DNA of 64,000 nt from Microbacterium sp. MM2322. GTDB taxonomy: Bacteria > Actinomycetota > Actinomycetes > Actinomycetales > Microbacteriaceae. Made by a program: the position numbers and the translations under genes. The first letter of the stretch is position 1. The number at the start of each line of letters is the position of its first letter. The notes under the pieces were generated by a model that saw only the letters and a program-made list of their open reading frames with translations, did not search any database and was not told where the DNA came from. Below, piece after piece: positions 41,925 through 51,348 of this stretch. The DNA lies in contig NZ_OZ075067.1 in NCBI RefSeq assembly GCF_964186585.1, positions 620,001 through 684,000 of the forward strand. Reading direction: 5' to 3'.

Positions 41925-43054
41925 TGGACCGCGGCCGCCCATTCCTTGCCCAGCAGCGTGCCGGCCTTCGTCGACTGGTCCTCGGTCGGAACGACCGTGT
42001 CGGCGGGCGCCTTCGGTAGCTTGGCGGCGAGGTCGGCGTCGATCGTGCCGGCCTTCGTCATCGCCTCCATGCGGACGGGACGTGCGCCGCCCTTCAGCCA
42101 GAGGTTCTGCACCTCGTCGCTGTAGAGGAACTCCTGCCACAGACGTGCGGCGGCAGGATGCGGGGCGTCGGCGTTGATGGCCTGGTTGTAGTAGCCCGCG
42201 TATCCGACGCCGTCGAAGACGACCGTCTTCCACGTGGGGACGTCGGCGGAGTGCGCGGCGTTGAGGTAGTCCCAGTCGAAGACGACCGGCGTCTCACCGC
42301 TCGCGACGGTCGCGCTCGTGACGTCGAGCTTCAGCATGTTGCCGGCCTTGTCGAGCTTCGAGAAGAAGTCGATGCCCGGCTGGAAGTCGTCGAGCTTCCC
42401 ACCCGACTGCACCGTCGCCAGGCCCACGGCTGCGAAGGCGGCGCCGGCCTGCGTCGGGTCGCCGTTGATGGCGACCGAGCCGCGGTACTTCTCACCGAGC
42501 AGGTCGGTCAGCTGCGTGGGGGCGTCGAACTTGGCCGAGTCGTAGCCGACCGACATGTACCCGCCGTAGTCGCCGACGAAGAGCCCCGTCGGCTCCTTGA
42601 GCTCGGCGGGGATGTCGTCCCACGTCTGCACCTTGTAGGGGGCGAAGCGGTCGGTGTTCTGCAGGGCCACGGTCAGGCCGAGGTCGAACACGTCGGGAGC
42701 GGTGTCGAGGCCCTCGTTCGTCTTGGCCGCGGTGATCTCTTCCGCGCTCGAGAAGTCGGGCGACTGCTCGTTGATGGCGATCTCGGGGTAGCGCTTGGCG
42801 AACAGGTCGAGGATCTCGCCGTAGTTCGCCCAGTCGCGGGGGAGGGCGATGACGTTCAGGGCGCCCTCGGCCTTCGCGGCCTCCTCGAGCTTCGCGAAGC
42901 CGCCGGCGTCGGTGACGTCCTTCGCGGTGGCGGCGGGGGACTTCTCGCCGGAGGCGTTCTCTGCGCCGGTGGCACCGGCACAGCCGGCCAGAGACAGTGC
43001 GGCGATCGTCGTGATGGCGAGTACGGCGGCTCGCCGCCGGGACATGCGGGACAT
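41921..43054 (-). CDS. ABC importer substrate-binding lipoprotein
   Basis: 377-residue periplasmic-type binding protein anchored by a lipid: signal peptide with lipobox LAGC, C25. Mature segments EGALNVIALPRDWANYGEILDLFAKRYPEI and DWDYLNAAHSADVPTWK place it in the family that includes polyamine, Fe3+ and phosphonate receptors; its ligand cannot be fixed from the sequence. GAGAGG lies upstream of the ATG. First gene of the operon; a palindrome lies 94-107 bases upstream. Confidence 0.9.
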   Translation of the reverse strand: MSRMSRRRAAVLAITTIAALSLAGCAGATGAENASGEKSPAATAKDVTDAGGFAKLEEAAKAEGALNVIALPRDWANYGEILDLFAKRYPEIAINEQSPDFSSAEEITAAKTNEGLDTAPDVFDLGLTVALQNTDRFAPYKVQTWDDIPAELKEPTGLFVGDYGGYMSVGYDSAKFDAPTQLTDLLGEKYRGSVAINGDPTQAGAAFAAVGLATVQSGGKLDDFQPGIDFFSKLDKAGNMLKLDVTSATVASGETPVVFDWDYLNAAHSADVPTWKTVVFDGVGYAGYYNQAINADAPHPAAARLWQEFLYSDEVQNLWLKGGARPVRMEAMTKAGTIDADLAAKLPKAPADTVVPTEDQSTKAGTLLGKEWAAAVQ

Positions 43055-43147
43055 GCGTTTCCTCTCGGGTGTTCCGGTGTGCGCGGGCTCGCGACACCGG
43101 GGGGGACGAGGGGAAGCTACGTCCGGCCGATGACCCGGAGGGTCCCG

Positions 43148-43161
43148 GCTCGTGAACGAGC
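43148..43161. promoter_or_regulatory. Palindrome upstream of the ABC importer operon
   Basis: GCTCGTGAACGAGC: six-base arms around GA, flanked by CCCG and GG. It lies 94-107 bases upstream of the binding-protein ATG, just outside the end of the MscS gene. It could be a repressor site, or a hairpin ending MscS transcription. Confidence 0.4.
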
Positions 43162-43168
43162 GGTGACG

Positions 43169-44341
43169 TTACGTCGACGTCTCCGGGTCGTCCTCGCGCA
43201 GGATCGGAATCGCATTCGTGAAGGTGCTCGCGCGCCGCTCGGCCTCGGCGCTGCCGGTGAACAGGCCGTCGTTCGTCGGCGTGGGGTCGGTACGGGTGCG
43301 CGCGCCGGGAGCCGCGGCATCCGTCATCAGGACGCGCTGCACGGGGAGCGCCTGCGGCATCGACTCCTGCACCCACGAGACCATGGCCTCGCGGACGAGG
43401 CAGCGGAGGTCGAACAGCGTCGGGGCGTCCTTCGCGGTGACGAGGATGCGGATGCGCACGTAGCCGGCGATGGCATCGGTCACCTGCAGGACCGCCGTCC
43501 GGCCGTCCCAGAGATCTGTCCGCTCGACCACGCGGTGCAGTTCGGCGCGCATGAGGGTGGGCGAGACGTTCCAGTCGAGATCCATCTCGACGGCGCCGAG
43601 GAGTTCCGAGCCACGACGCGTCCAGTTCTCGAACGGGGTGGTCGTGAAGTAGGTGCAGGGGAGCACGAGACGCCGATCGTCCCAGAGGTCGAGGACGACG
43701 TAGCTCAGGGTGATCTCGCCGACCCTGCCCCACTCGCCCTCGGCGACGACGACGTCGTCGACCCGCAGCGCGTCGCTGAACACGATCTGGAGCCCCGCGA
43801 ACACGTTCGCGAGCACGGACTGGGCGGCAAGGCCTGCGACGACCGACGCGATGCCCGCCGATGCGAGCACGCTCGCCCCGATGGCGCGCACCGAGTCGAA
43901 GGTCAACAGCACCGCACCGATCCCGATGACGATGATGATCGCGATCGCGAGGCGGCGGACGACGAGGGTCTGCGTCCGGATGCGGCGGGCCACCCGGTTG
44001 TCGGGTACGTCGATGCGGTAGCGGCCGAGCGCAACGTCGGTCGCGACGACCACGAGCGAGGCGAGCAGCCACGCGCTCGCCGCGATGATCAGGATCGTGA
44101 GGATCTGACCGAGGATGCCGCGCCACGTCTCATCGGGGAAGGCCACCCGGACGGCGACCCAGAACGCCACCGCCAGCAGCAGCATCCGGAACGGCGCGCG
44201 CGACTGCCGGCTGAGCACGCTCGCCCACCGGCGGCGACGGGCGATGACCGCCAACGCGATCGTCGCGACGACGGCGATGACGACCGCCGCCGCGATGCCG
44301 ATGAGCGCCGCGATCCCGAAGTCGATCCAGCGATCCCACAT
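43169..44341 (-). CDS. Mechanosensitive ion channel, MscS family
   Basis: 390-residue membrane channel that releases solutes on sudden swelling. About four or five membrane helices in the first 175 residues, the pore-lining segment IGASVLASAGIASVVAGLAAQSVLANVFAG (about 155-184; Gly/Ala-rich as in MscS TM3), then the beta domain GEWGRVGEITLSYVVLDLWDD and a C-terminal cage. An extra disordered tail of about 50 residues follows. Confidence 0.88.
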   Translation of the reverse strand: MWDRWIDFGIAALIGIAAAVVIAVVATIALAVIARRRRWASVLSRQSRAPFRMLLLAVAFWVAVRVAFPDETWRGILGQILTILIIAASAWLLASLVVVATDVALGRYRIDVPDNRVARRIRTQTLVVRRLAIAIIIVIGIGAVLLTFDSVRAIGASVLASAGIASVVAGLAAQSVLANVFAGLQIVFSDALRVDDVVVAEGEWGRVGEITLSYVVLDLWDDRRLVLPCTYFTTTPFENWTRRGSELLGAVEMDLDWNVSPTLMRAELHRVVERTDLWDGRTAVLQVTDAIAGYVRIRILVTAKDAPTLFDLRCLVREAMVSWVQESMPQALPVQRVLMTDAAAPGARTRTDPTPTNDGLFTGSAEAERRASTFTNAIPILREDDPETST

Positions 44342-44354
44342 GGGCGTGTCCCGG

Positions 44355-45695
44355 TTACGGGGCCAGGCGGGTCGGGCCGCGGAAGAGGTAGGTGACCTCG
44401 CGGATCGACTCCTGGCCGAGCAGCAGCATGAGCACGCGCGCGAGGCCCATGCCGAAGCCGCCGTGCGGCGGGGCGCCGAAGCGGAAGAAGTCGAGGTAGA
44501 AGTCGAGGTGCTCGGGGTCGAGGCCCTTCTCCTTCGCCTGCTCGATCAGGACGTCGACCCGGTGCTCGCGCTGCGCGCCGGTCGTGATCTCGACGCCGCC
44601 CATCAGCAGGTCGTACGACTTCGTCAGCCCGGTCTCCTCGTCGCGCATGTGGTAGAAAGCGCGGATCGCGGGGTGGTAATCGGTGATGAAGACGAACTGG
44701 TGACCGTAGGTCTCCTGCACGTGGGCCGCGATCTGACGCTCGCCCTCGGGGTCGAGGTCCCCGTCGGTGCGGGGGATCTCGTAGCCGCGGGCCGCGACGA
44801 TCTCGCGCGCCTCGGCGAGCGGGATCCGCGGGAAGGGCAGCTCGGGGACGACCACGTCGATGTCGAAGAGCGCCTTGATCTCGTCGCCGTGCTTGTCGGC
44901 GACGGCGCGGATCGCGGTCTGCAGGAGCTCTTCCTGCATCTTCGCGACGTCCTCGTGCGAGTCGATCCAGCTGATCTCGGCGTCGATCGAGGTGAACTCG
45001 GTCGCGTGGCGCGACGTGAAGGAGGGGTCGGCGCGGAAGGCGGGGGCGATCTCGAAGATCTTGCCGAAGCCGGCGACCTGAGCCATCTGCTTGAAGAACT
45101 GCGGGCTCTGCGCGAGGTACGCCGTCTTGTCCTCGAAGTACGGAACCTCGAAGAGCTCGGCGTTCGACTCCGACGGCGAGGCCATGAGCTTCGGGGAGTG
45201 GACCTCGATGTAGTCGCGCTCCACCCAGTAGCTGCGCATCGCGTGCTCGAGAGTGGTCTGGACGCGGAAGACGAGGTTGTTGCGACGCTGGCGCAGGTCG
45301 ATGAAGCGCCAGTCCATGCGCTTGTCGAGGCCGGAGTCCGCGGCGATCGGCGTCTCGGGCAGGGCCGCGGCGGCGATGTCGAGGGCGGCGAGTTTGATCT
45401 CGACGCCGCCGAGCTTGACGCGCTCGTCGTGCTTGAGCTCGCCGGTCGCGGTCAGGAAGGTGCCGGTCGACAGGTTCGAGATGAGATCCGTGAGCGCCAG
45501 GGCGGCGGCATCCTGCTCACTGCCGTCCTCGGCGGGACGCGTCGCGGGGTTCACCAGCTGCACCGCGCCGGTCTCGTCGCGCAGGATGACGAACTGCACC
45601 TTCTTCTGATCGCGGACGGTCTCGACCCATCCGGAGATCGTGACGGGACCGTCTTCACGGGACTGCAATTTCTCGACAAGGGTGCGTTCGCTCAC
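44355..45695 (-). CDS. aspS: Aspartyl-tRNA synthetase, archaeal/non-discriminating type
   Basis: 446-residue class IIb synthetase: OB-fold anticodon domain at the N-terminus (TISGWVETVRDQKKVQFVILRD), motif 2 with FRADPSFTSRHATEFTSID and motif 3 GFGMGLARVLMLLLG at the C-terminus. It lacks the large GAD insertion of ordinary bacterial AspRS (about 590 residues) and resembles archaeal AspRS. Such enzymes usually also charge tRNA-Asn, with GatCAB converting the product. GTG start, with -10-like TAGACT eight bases upstream and no ribosome site, so probably leaderless. Confidence 0.93.
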   Translation of the reverse strand: MSERTLVEKLQSREDGPVTISGWVETVRDQKKVQFVILRDETGAVQLVNPATRPAEDGSEQDAAALALTDLISNLSTGTFLTATGELKHDERVKLGGVEIKLAALDIAAAALPETPIAADSGLDKRMDWRFIDLRQRRNNLVFRVQTTLEHAMRSYWVERDYIEVHSPKLMASPSESNAELFEVPYFEDKTAYLAQSPQFFKQMAQVAGFGKIFEIAPAFRADPSFTSRHATEFTSIDAEISWIDSHEDVAKMQEELLQTAIRAVADKHGDEIKALFDIDVVVPELPFPRIPLAEAREIVAARGYEIPRTDGDLDPEGERQIAAHVQETYGHQFVFITDYHPAIRAFYHMRDEETGLTKSYDLLMGGVEITTGAQREHRVDVLIEQAKEKGLDPEHLDFYLDFFRFGAPPHGGFGMGLARVLMLLLGQESIREVTYLFRGPTRLAP

Positions 45696-45703
45696 GGGGG
45701 GAG

Positions 45704-45709
45704 AGTCTA
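45704..45709 (-). promoter_or_regulatory. Leaderless-type -10 box TAGACT for aspS
   Basis: TAGACT on the minus strand, eight bases before the aspS GTG at 45695. The bases between are C-rich, with no ribosome site. Confidence 0.5.
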
Positions 45710-45804
45710 CGCGGCACCCAGGTGGCGCCGATCCTCGCGACTTAGGCTGGGTGGCCCAGGGGGCCCGGCCGGGCATCCGATCACCGAGCGCGAAAGAGCA
45801 CCCG

Positions 45805-46488
45805 ATGACCGCAGCGAACGCCGCCTCTTCTTCCGGGGACGGATCCTGGCTCTCCGCGATCGCGGACTGGGTCGTCTCTCTGATGGACCTCATCGGTCCC
45901 CCCGGCGCCGCGGTCGCCGTCGGGCTCGACAATCTCTTCCCGCCCATCCCAAGCGAGGTCATCCTCCCGCTCGCAGGGCTCGCTGCGTCGCGCGGATCGT
46001 TCACCCTCGCCGAGGCGATCGGGTGGACGACGTTCGGGTCGGTCTTCGGCGCGTACATCCTCTACGTGCTCGGGCGCGTGCTCGGTGCGGACCGCCTCAC
46101 TCGCGTCGCCGAGAAGATCCCCCTCATGAAGGGCGAGGACGTCACGAAGACCGTCGCGTGGTTCGAACGCCACGGTGCGGTGGCCGTGTTCTTCGGGCGC
46201 ATGGTCCCGCTGTTCCGGAGTCTCATCTCGATCCCGGCGGGAGTCTCGAAGATGCCCTGGTGGAAGTTCGGTCTCCTGACGACGGCCGGAAGTCTCCTCT
46301 GGAACTCGATCTTCGTGCTCGCGGGGTTCTTCCTCGGGGAGAACTGGCACATCGTCGAGGAATACGCCGGCGTGTTCCAGAACATCGTCATCGTCGTGGT
46401 CGTCGCCCTCGTGGCGTGGTTCCTCGTCGTCCGCATCCGATCCGCCGTCCGGAGCCGCCGCGAGTCGACAGAGGATGCCGCCGACTGA
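45805..46488 (+). CDS. DedA-family membrane protein
   Basis: 227-residue integral membrane protein of the DedA/SNARE-associated family, linked to undecaprenyl-phosphate or lipid flipping and envelope homeostasis. FPPIPSEVILPLAG near residue 46, RVLGADRL, and FFGRMVPLFRSLISIPAGVSKMP near 132 hold the conserved E and R residues. About five or six hydrophobic segments. ATG at 45805, ribosome site GAAAGAG weak. Confidence 0.9.
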   Translation: MTAANAASSSGDGSWLSAIADWVVSLMDLIGPPGAAVAVGLDNLFPPIPSEVILPLAGLAASRGSFTLAEAIGWTTFGSVFGAYILYVLGRVLGADRLTRVAEKIPLMKGEDVTKTVAWFERHGAVAVFFGRMVPLFRSLISIPAGVSKMPWWKFGLLTTAGSLLWNSIFVLAGFFLGENWHIVEEYAGVFQNIVIVVVVALVAWFLVVRIRSAVRSRRESTEDAAD

Positions 46489-46534
46489 AGCCGCTCGCGG
46501 CCCGCGCTCAGGTCCCCCATAGAACCCCCTCACG

Positions 46535-46540
46535 TAGACT
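46535..46540 (+). promoter_or_regulatory. Leaderless-type -10 box TAGACT at the cytochrome c maturation operon
   Basis: TAGACT, six bases before the GTG at 46547, the first gene of the ccs operon. Confidence 0.5.
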
Positions 46541-46546
46541 GAAGGG

Positions 46547-47176
46547 GTGCCCGCTGCCCGCCTCCATCTCGTGCGCCACGGGGAAGTCCATAACCCCGAG
46601 CGCGTGCTCTACGGACGCTTGCCGGGCTTCCACCTCAGCGACGACGGCCGCGGCATGGCCCGCGCCGCCGCCGAGCACCTGAAGGCAGAGGGCCGCCCGG
46701 TCCGGTCCCTGGTCTCCTCACCGCTCGAGCGTGCCCGCGAGTCCGCGGCGCCGATCGCGGAGCTGTTCGGGCTGACTCCGGTGATCGATGCCCGTGTGCT
46801 CGAGCCGACGAACGTCTTCGAGGGAAAGCGGATGCGGAGCGCACTCCGAAACCCGCTGAGCTGGTGGCACCTGCGGACCCCCGCTCTGCCGAGCTGGGGC
46901 GAGGCCTACCTCGAGGTCGTCGAACGCATGCAGGCCGCGATGCGGGACGCCTGGAACCGCACGCCGTCCGGCGACGCCGTCATCGTCTCCCACCAACTGC
47001 CCATCTGGATCACGCACCTGTCGGTCGCGGGCCTGCCGCTGCGTCACGATCCCCGCCGCCGTCGGTGCGAACTGTCGAGCGTGACGAGCTTCGAGCTCGA
47101 CGGTGACGTGTGGCGCGAGGTCGAGTACGCAGAGCCCGCCGCCACCGCAGGTGCCGTGGATGTGGGGGCGGTATGA
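46547..47176 (+). CDS. Histidine phosphatase family protein (phosphoglycerate mutase-like)
   Basis: 209-residue phosphatase: R10-H11-G12 in LVRHGE gives the phosphohistidine, LVSSPLERARESA holds the second arginine and VIVSHQLPI the second histidine. First gene of the block matching Rv0525-Rv0529; its role in cytochrome c maturation is not established. The stop overlaps the TlpA gene start by four bases. Confidence 0.9.
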   Translation: MPAARLHLVRHGEVHNPERVLYGRLPGFHLSDDGRGMARAAAEHLKAEGRPVRSLVSSPLERARESAAPIAELFGLTPVIDARVLEPTNVFEGKRMRSALRNPLSWWHLRTPALPSWGEAYLEVVERMQAAMRDAWNRTPSGDAVIVSHQLPIWITHLSVAGLPLRHDPRRRRCELSSVTSFELDGDVWREVEYAEPAATAGAVDVGAV

Positions 47177-47772
47177 CGCGCCGCATCCTCGCCGCTCTGG
47201 CAGCCGCCGCGCTGGTCGTCGGACTGTCCGCCTGCTCGAGCGAGAACGACAACCTCTCGGATCTGTATCGCGAGGGCAACACGCAGGGCTTCATCTCGAG
47301 CGATGGTCGTGTCGAGACGATCCCGGCGGAAAAGCGCGGTGAGGCGCTGACGTTCACGGGAACGAGCACCGACGGATCCGACATCTCGAGCAAGGACTTC
47401 GCGGGCGACGTCCTCGTCCTCAACTTCTGGTACGCCGCCTGCGGCCCGTGCCGAGCGGAAGCGCCAGTGCTCGAGCAGACCTTCCAGGACACGAAGGATG
47501 ACGGCGCGCACTTCCTCGGCGTCAACATCTACGACGGGCCCGATCAGGCGGCCTCGTTCGACGAGACGTACAAGATCACCTACCCGTCGATCCTCGCCCG
47601 CGGCGACGTCGACCTGAAGCTCGCGTTCGCGGATTGGACGTCGCTCCAGGCCGCTCCGACGACGCTCGTCGTGGACCGCAAGGGCCGGGTCGCGGCGCGC
47701 CTCTTCGGTCAGCTGCCGGATGCCACGACTCTCCGCGAGCTCGTCGACGACGCCCTTGCGGAGAAGGGATGA
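47173..47772 (+). CDS. TlpA/ResA-like thiol-disulfide lipoprotein
   Basis: 199-residue extracytoplasmic thioredoxin-fold protein. Signal peptide with lipobox LSAC (C21 lipidated), then the redox motif C90-G-P-C93 in FWYAACGPCRAEAP and the cis-proline region AAPTTLVVDRKG. It should reduce the cysteines of apocytochrome c before haem attachment, taking electrons from CcdA encoded next. Counterpart of Rv0526. Confidence 0.92.
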   Translation: MTRRILAALAAAALVVGLSACSSENDNLSDLYREGNTQGFISSDGRVETIPAEKRGEALTFTGTSTDGSDISSKDFAGDVLVLNFWYAACGPCRAEAPVLEQTFQDTKDDGAHFLGVNIYDGPDQAASFDETYKITYPSILARGDVDLKLAFADWTSLQAAPTTLVVDRKGRVAARLFGQLPDATTLRELVDDALAEKG

Positions 47773-48566
47773 ACCCCGGCTCGATCGTGGCCGACGGATC
47801 GCTGTGGTTCGCGATTCCGATCGCCGCTCTCGCCGGACTCGTCTCGTTCCTCTCCCCGTGCGTCCTTCCGCTCGTCCCCGGCTACCTCGGCTTCCTCGGC
47901 GGCGCGATGACCCCGCGCGAGCCGCGGACACGGTCGACGGATGCCGCCGCCGGAGCGGTGGCCACCCGCGTCCGGACCGAGGCGCCGCCTCGCGGCCGCC
48001 TGCTCGTCGGCGTCGCGCTGTTCATCGCCGGGTTCACTGTCGTCTTCCTCGCGATGGGCATCTTCGCGGGCACGCTCGGTCGCGTCTTCATCGAGTACCA
48101 GGACCTGATCACCCGCATCCTCGGTCTCGTCGTGATCGTGATGGGCCTGATCTTCATCGGGGTCTTCGGGTTCGCGCAGAAGATCTACCGGCCCCAGCTG
48201 ACGCAGAACCTCGGCATCGTGGGTGCGCCGCTCCTCGGCCTCGCCATGGGGATCGGCTGGGCGCCGTGCATCGGCCCCACTCTCGCGACGATCCTGAGCA
48301 TGGCGTACAGCCAGGCCGATCCGCTGCGTGCGGGGACGCTCGCGGTGGCGTACTCGCTCGGCCTCGGCATCCCGTTCGTCCTGCTCGCGCTCGGTGCCGG
48401 ATGGGCGACGCGCTCGGTCGCCTTCGTACGGCGCCACATCCGCATCGTCAACATCGTCGGCGGCGTCCTGCTGGTCGCGCTGGGCGTACTGATGGTGACC
48501 GGTGCGTGGGCCGCTCTCATGTCAGAGTTCCAGGGGGTGGTGGCCGGTGTCCCGACGTTCCTCTGA
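47769..48566 (+). CDS. ccdA: Cytochrome c biogenesis protein CcdA
   Basis: 265-residue six-helix membrane protein that carries reducing equivalents from cytosolic thioredoxin to TlpA. The two reactive cysteines are in FLSPCVLPLVPGY (residue 31 region) and GWAPCIGPTLATIL (about 163). A charged loop of about 35 residues follows the first helix. ATG overlaps the TlpA gene stop by four bases. Confidence 0.94.
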   Translation: MNPGSIVADGSLWFAIPIAALAGLVSFLSPCVLPLVPGYLGFLGGAMTPREPRTRSTDAAAGAVATRVRTEAPPRGRLLVGVALFIAGFTVVFLAMGIFAGTLGRVFIEYQDLITRILGLVVIVMGLIFIGVFGFAQKIYRPQLTQNLGIVGAPLLGLAMGIGWAPCIGPTLATILSMAYSQADPLRAGTLAVAYSLGLGIPFVLLALGAGWATRSVAFVRRHIRIVNIVGGVLLVALGVLMVTGAWAALMSEFQGVVAGVPTFL

Positions 48567-50295
48567 GGATTCCGTGCGCGAGACGGTCGACGGTCCCCTC
48601 CGGCCGACCGACCACCTCGATCAGACGGGTCAGGGCGACCCGGCGGGCGAGGACGGCGGTCCTGTCTTCTCGGGCGGACAGCCCGTGCTCGGCGTCGTCG
48701 GGTGGCTCCGCTGGGGGTGGCGCCAGCTCACGAGCATGCGCACCGCGCTCGTCCTGCTGCTGTTGCTCGCCATCGCCGCGATCCCCGGTTCGCTCGTCCC
48801 GCAGCGCAGCGCCGACCCGAACGGCGTCACGCAGTGGCGTGTCACCAACCCCGACCTGTACCCCACGTTCGAGACGCTCCAGCTCTTCGACGTGTACTCG
48901 TCGGTGTGGTTCTCGGCGATCTACATCCTGCTCTTCATCTCGCTCATCGGGTGCGTCCTGCCGCGCACCAAGCATCACTGGAAGGCCCTCCGCGCACGCC
49001 CGCCGCGGACGCCCGCGCGCCTGTCCCGGCTGACCGACCACCTCGAGGCGACGGTCGCCGTCCCGACGGGGGAGGATGCCGCCGGGCACGCCGGGCACGC
49101 CGTCGATCTCGCCGAGGCGCAGCTGCGCTCCGCTCGTTACCGCGTCGAGCGCTACGACCGGAACGGCGTCGCCTCGGTCTCGGCCGAACGCGGCTACCTC
49201 CGCGAGACGGGCAACCTGATCTTCCACGGCGCGCTCGTCGGCGTGCTGATCTCGGTCGGCATCGGCGGTGGGTTCACCTACACCGGGCAGACGGTCATCA
49301 CCGAGGGCGACGGGTTCGTGAACTCCCTCGGCCTCGGCTACACCTCGTTCAACCCCGGTCGCTTCGTCGACACCGAGGCGCTGACCCCGTACTCGATCAG
49401 CCTCGACCGCTTCGATGTGACCTACGCGCCGCCGCCGTCGGGGCAGGCGGGCAACTTCGAGGCGCATGTCACGACCCGCTTCCCCGGGCAGAAGGCCGAG
49501 GACCAGGTCATCGAGGTCAACCATCCGATCACGATGGCCGGCGACCGCGTCTACCTGATGGGCAACGGCTACGCGCCGACCATCACGGTGCGAAACCGCG
49601 CCGGCGACGTCGTGTTCAGCGAGTCGGTGCCGTTCCTGCCGCAGAGCCCCACGATGACCTCGCAGGGCGTCGTCAAGGTTCCCGACACGGGCGGCAAGCA
49701 GCTCGGGCTGGTCGGCTTCTTCTACCCGACCGTCGCGAAGCTTCCGAGCGGCGCGCTCACGTCGGCCTACGGGGACCTCGTCGATCCCCGCCTGACGTTC
49801 TTCGTCTACGAGGGCGACCTCGGCATCAACAACGGCGCCGCGCGATCGGTGTACGCCCTCGACACCGACGGCATGACCGAGATCGCCGGCCGCAACGCCG
49901 ACACCCCCTCGCTCGAACTCTCGCCGGGGCAGACCGTCGACCTCCCGGGCGGACGCGGCACCGTCACGTTCGAGGACGAGACGCAGAGCGGCGCGCCGGA
50001 ATCCGTGAAGCGCTACGTCTCTCTCTCGATCCACAACGACTCGAGCGCCCCCTGGGTCCTGTTCTTCGCGATCCTCTCCCTCCTCGGCCTCTTCACGGCG
50101 CTGTTCGTGCCGCGTCGGCGCATGTGGGTGAAGGCGACGCCCGACGGCGACGAGGTGCGGATCGAATACGCGGGTCTCGCCCGCGGCGAGGATCCCGCGA
50201 TCGGAGTCGCGGTGGCCGACCTCGCACGGCGTCACGGCGAGGCGATGGGTGACCGATCGGCATCCACCCCCGTCGCTCCCGCGAACGTAAACTGA
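48547..50295 (+). CDS. resB: Cytochrome c biogenesis protein ResB
   Basis: 582-residue System II haem-handling protein. Cytosolic N-terminus of about 55 residues, membrane helices near 75, 125 and 225, a large extracytoplasmic domain and a last helix near 510 (APWVLFFAILSLLGLFTALFVPRRRMWV), then a soluble tail. The family's LIFHGALVGVLISV segment is present. Start choice: GTG 48547 (overlaps ccdA by 20 bases) or GTG 48574 (seven bases after ccdA, GAGGA upstream); both keep all domains. Confidence 0.92.
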   Translation: MSRRSSEDSVRETVDGPLRPTDHLDQTGQGDPAGEDGGPVFSGGQPVLGVVGWLRWGWRQLTSMRTALVLLLLLAIAAIPGSLVPQRSADPNGVTQWRVTNPDLYPTFETLQLFDVYSSVWFSAIYILLFISLIGCVLPRTKHHWKALRARPPRTPARLSRLTDHLEATVAVPTGEDAAGHAGHAVDLAEAQLRSARYRVERYDRNGVASVSAERGYLRETGNLIFHGALVGVLISVGIGGGFTYTGQTVITEGDGFVNSLGLGYTSFNPGRFVDTEALTPYSISLDRFDVTYAPPPSGQAGNFEAHVTTRFPGQKAEDQVIEVNHPITMAGDRVYLMGNGYAPTITVRNRAGDVVFSESVPFLPQSPTMTSQGVVKVPDTGGKQLGLVGFFYPTVAKLPSGALTSAYGDLVDPRLTFFVYEGDLGINNGAARSVYALDTDGMTEIAGRNADTPSLELSPGQTVDLPGGRGTVTFEDETQSGAPESVKRYVSLSIHNDSSAPWVLFFAILSLLGLFTALFVPRRRMWVKATPDGDEVRIEYAGLARGEDPAIGVAVADLARRHGEAMGDRSASTPVAPANVN

Positions 50296-50324
50296 TTTCA
50301 CCCACTTCTTACGAAGGACCCTTC

Positions 50325-51344
50325 ATGTCGTTCGATGACATCTCCGTGCTGCTGCTGTGGACCGCGATCGCGATCTACACGCTCGGCTTCCTCGCGTTCA
50401 CCGTTGATCTCGCGCGGCGCTCCGAGCTGGCGATCGCGGCACAGGACGCGAAGGCGCGCACCCTCGTCGCCGCGGGCGGTGGCGGCCAATCGATCGACGA
50501 CATCCGCGCCGAGGAGGCCGCCGCGAAGATCGCGCTCGAAGCGGCGCCGTCGAAGCGTGGACGCTACCTGTTCGCCCGCCTCGGGGTCGTCCTGACGACG
50601 ATCGGGTTCCTCTTCCACGTGGGAGCGGACGTGACCCGCGGTATCGCGGCCGGCCGGGTGCCGTGGTCGAACAACTACGAGTTCGCTCTGACGGGCACGC
50701 TGCTCGTGGTGATGGTGTTCCTCACCGTCCTCGTGAAGTACGACCTGCGCTTCCTCGGCGCGTTCATCAACGGCCTCATCGTCATCCTCCTCGGCGGCGC
50801 CGCGCTGGCGTACTACGTCGAGGTCGTCCCGCTCTCCGACCCCCTGAAGAGCGTCTGGCTCGTCATCCATGTCTTCGTCGCGTCCCTCGCATCGGCCTTC
50901 TTCGCGCTCGCCTTCGCCCTGTCGGTCGTCCAGCTCTTGCAGTCCCGACGCGAGCGCAACGCTCTCGCCGCAGTGGGGACGGATGCCGCGCCGCGCACGC
51001 GCCTGCCTTTCCTCCGCACGCTGCCGAGCGCAGAGGTGCTCGAGTCCCTCGCGTACCGGTTCGCGATCATCGGCTTCGTCCTCTGGACCTTCACCCTCAT
51101 CGCCGGCGCGATCTGGGCCAACGACGCGTGGGGCCGGTACTGGGGCTTCGACACGAAGGAAGTTTGGACGTTCGTCATCTGGGTCGTCTACGCGGGATAC
51201 ATCCACGCGCGTGCGACGCGCGGCTGGCGCGGAACCCGGTCGGCGTGGCTGTCGATCGTCGGCTTCACCGCGGTGATCTTCAACTTCACGATCGTCAACC
51301 AGTTCTTCCAGGGCCTGCACTCCTACAGCGGCCTGCCCAGCTGA
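50325..51344 (+). CDS. ccsB: Cytochrome c biogenesis protein CcsB/CcsA
   Basis: 339-residue haem exporter and apocytochrome ligase of System II. About eight membrane helices; the haem-binding tryptophan-rich motif WANDAWGRYWGFDTKEVW (about residues 265-282) and conserved histidines flank it. ATG preceded by GAAGGA. Works with ResB to attach haem to cytochrome c outside the membrane. Confidence 0.94.
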   Translation: MSFDDISVLLLWTAIAIYTLGFLAFTVDLARRSELAIAAQDAKARTLVAAGGGGQSIDDIRAEEAAAKIALEAAPSKRGRYLFARLGVVLTTIGFLFHVGADVTRGIAAGRVPWSNNYEFALTGTLLVVMVFLTVLVKYDLRFLGAFINGLIVILLGGAALAYYVEVVPLSDPLKSVWLVIHVFVASLASAFFALAFALSVVQLLQSRRERNALAAVGTDAAPRTRLPFLRTLPSAEVLESLAYRFAIIGFVLWTFTLIAGAIWANDAWGRYWGFDTKEVWTFVIWVVYAGYIHARATRGWRGTRSAWLSIVGFTAVIFNFTIVNQFFQGLHSYSGLPS

Positions 51345-51348
51345 GCCC

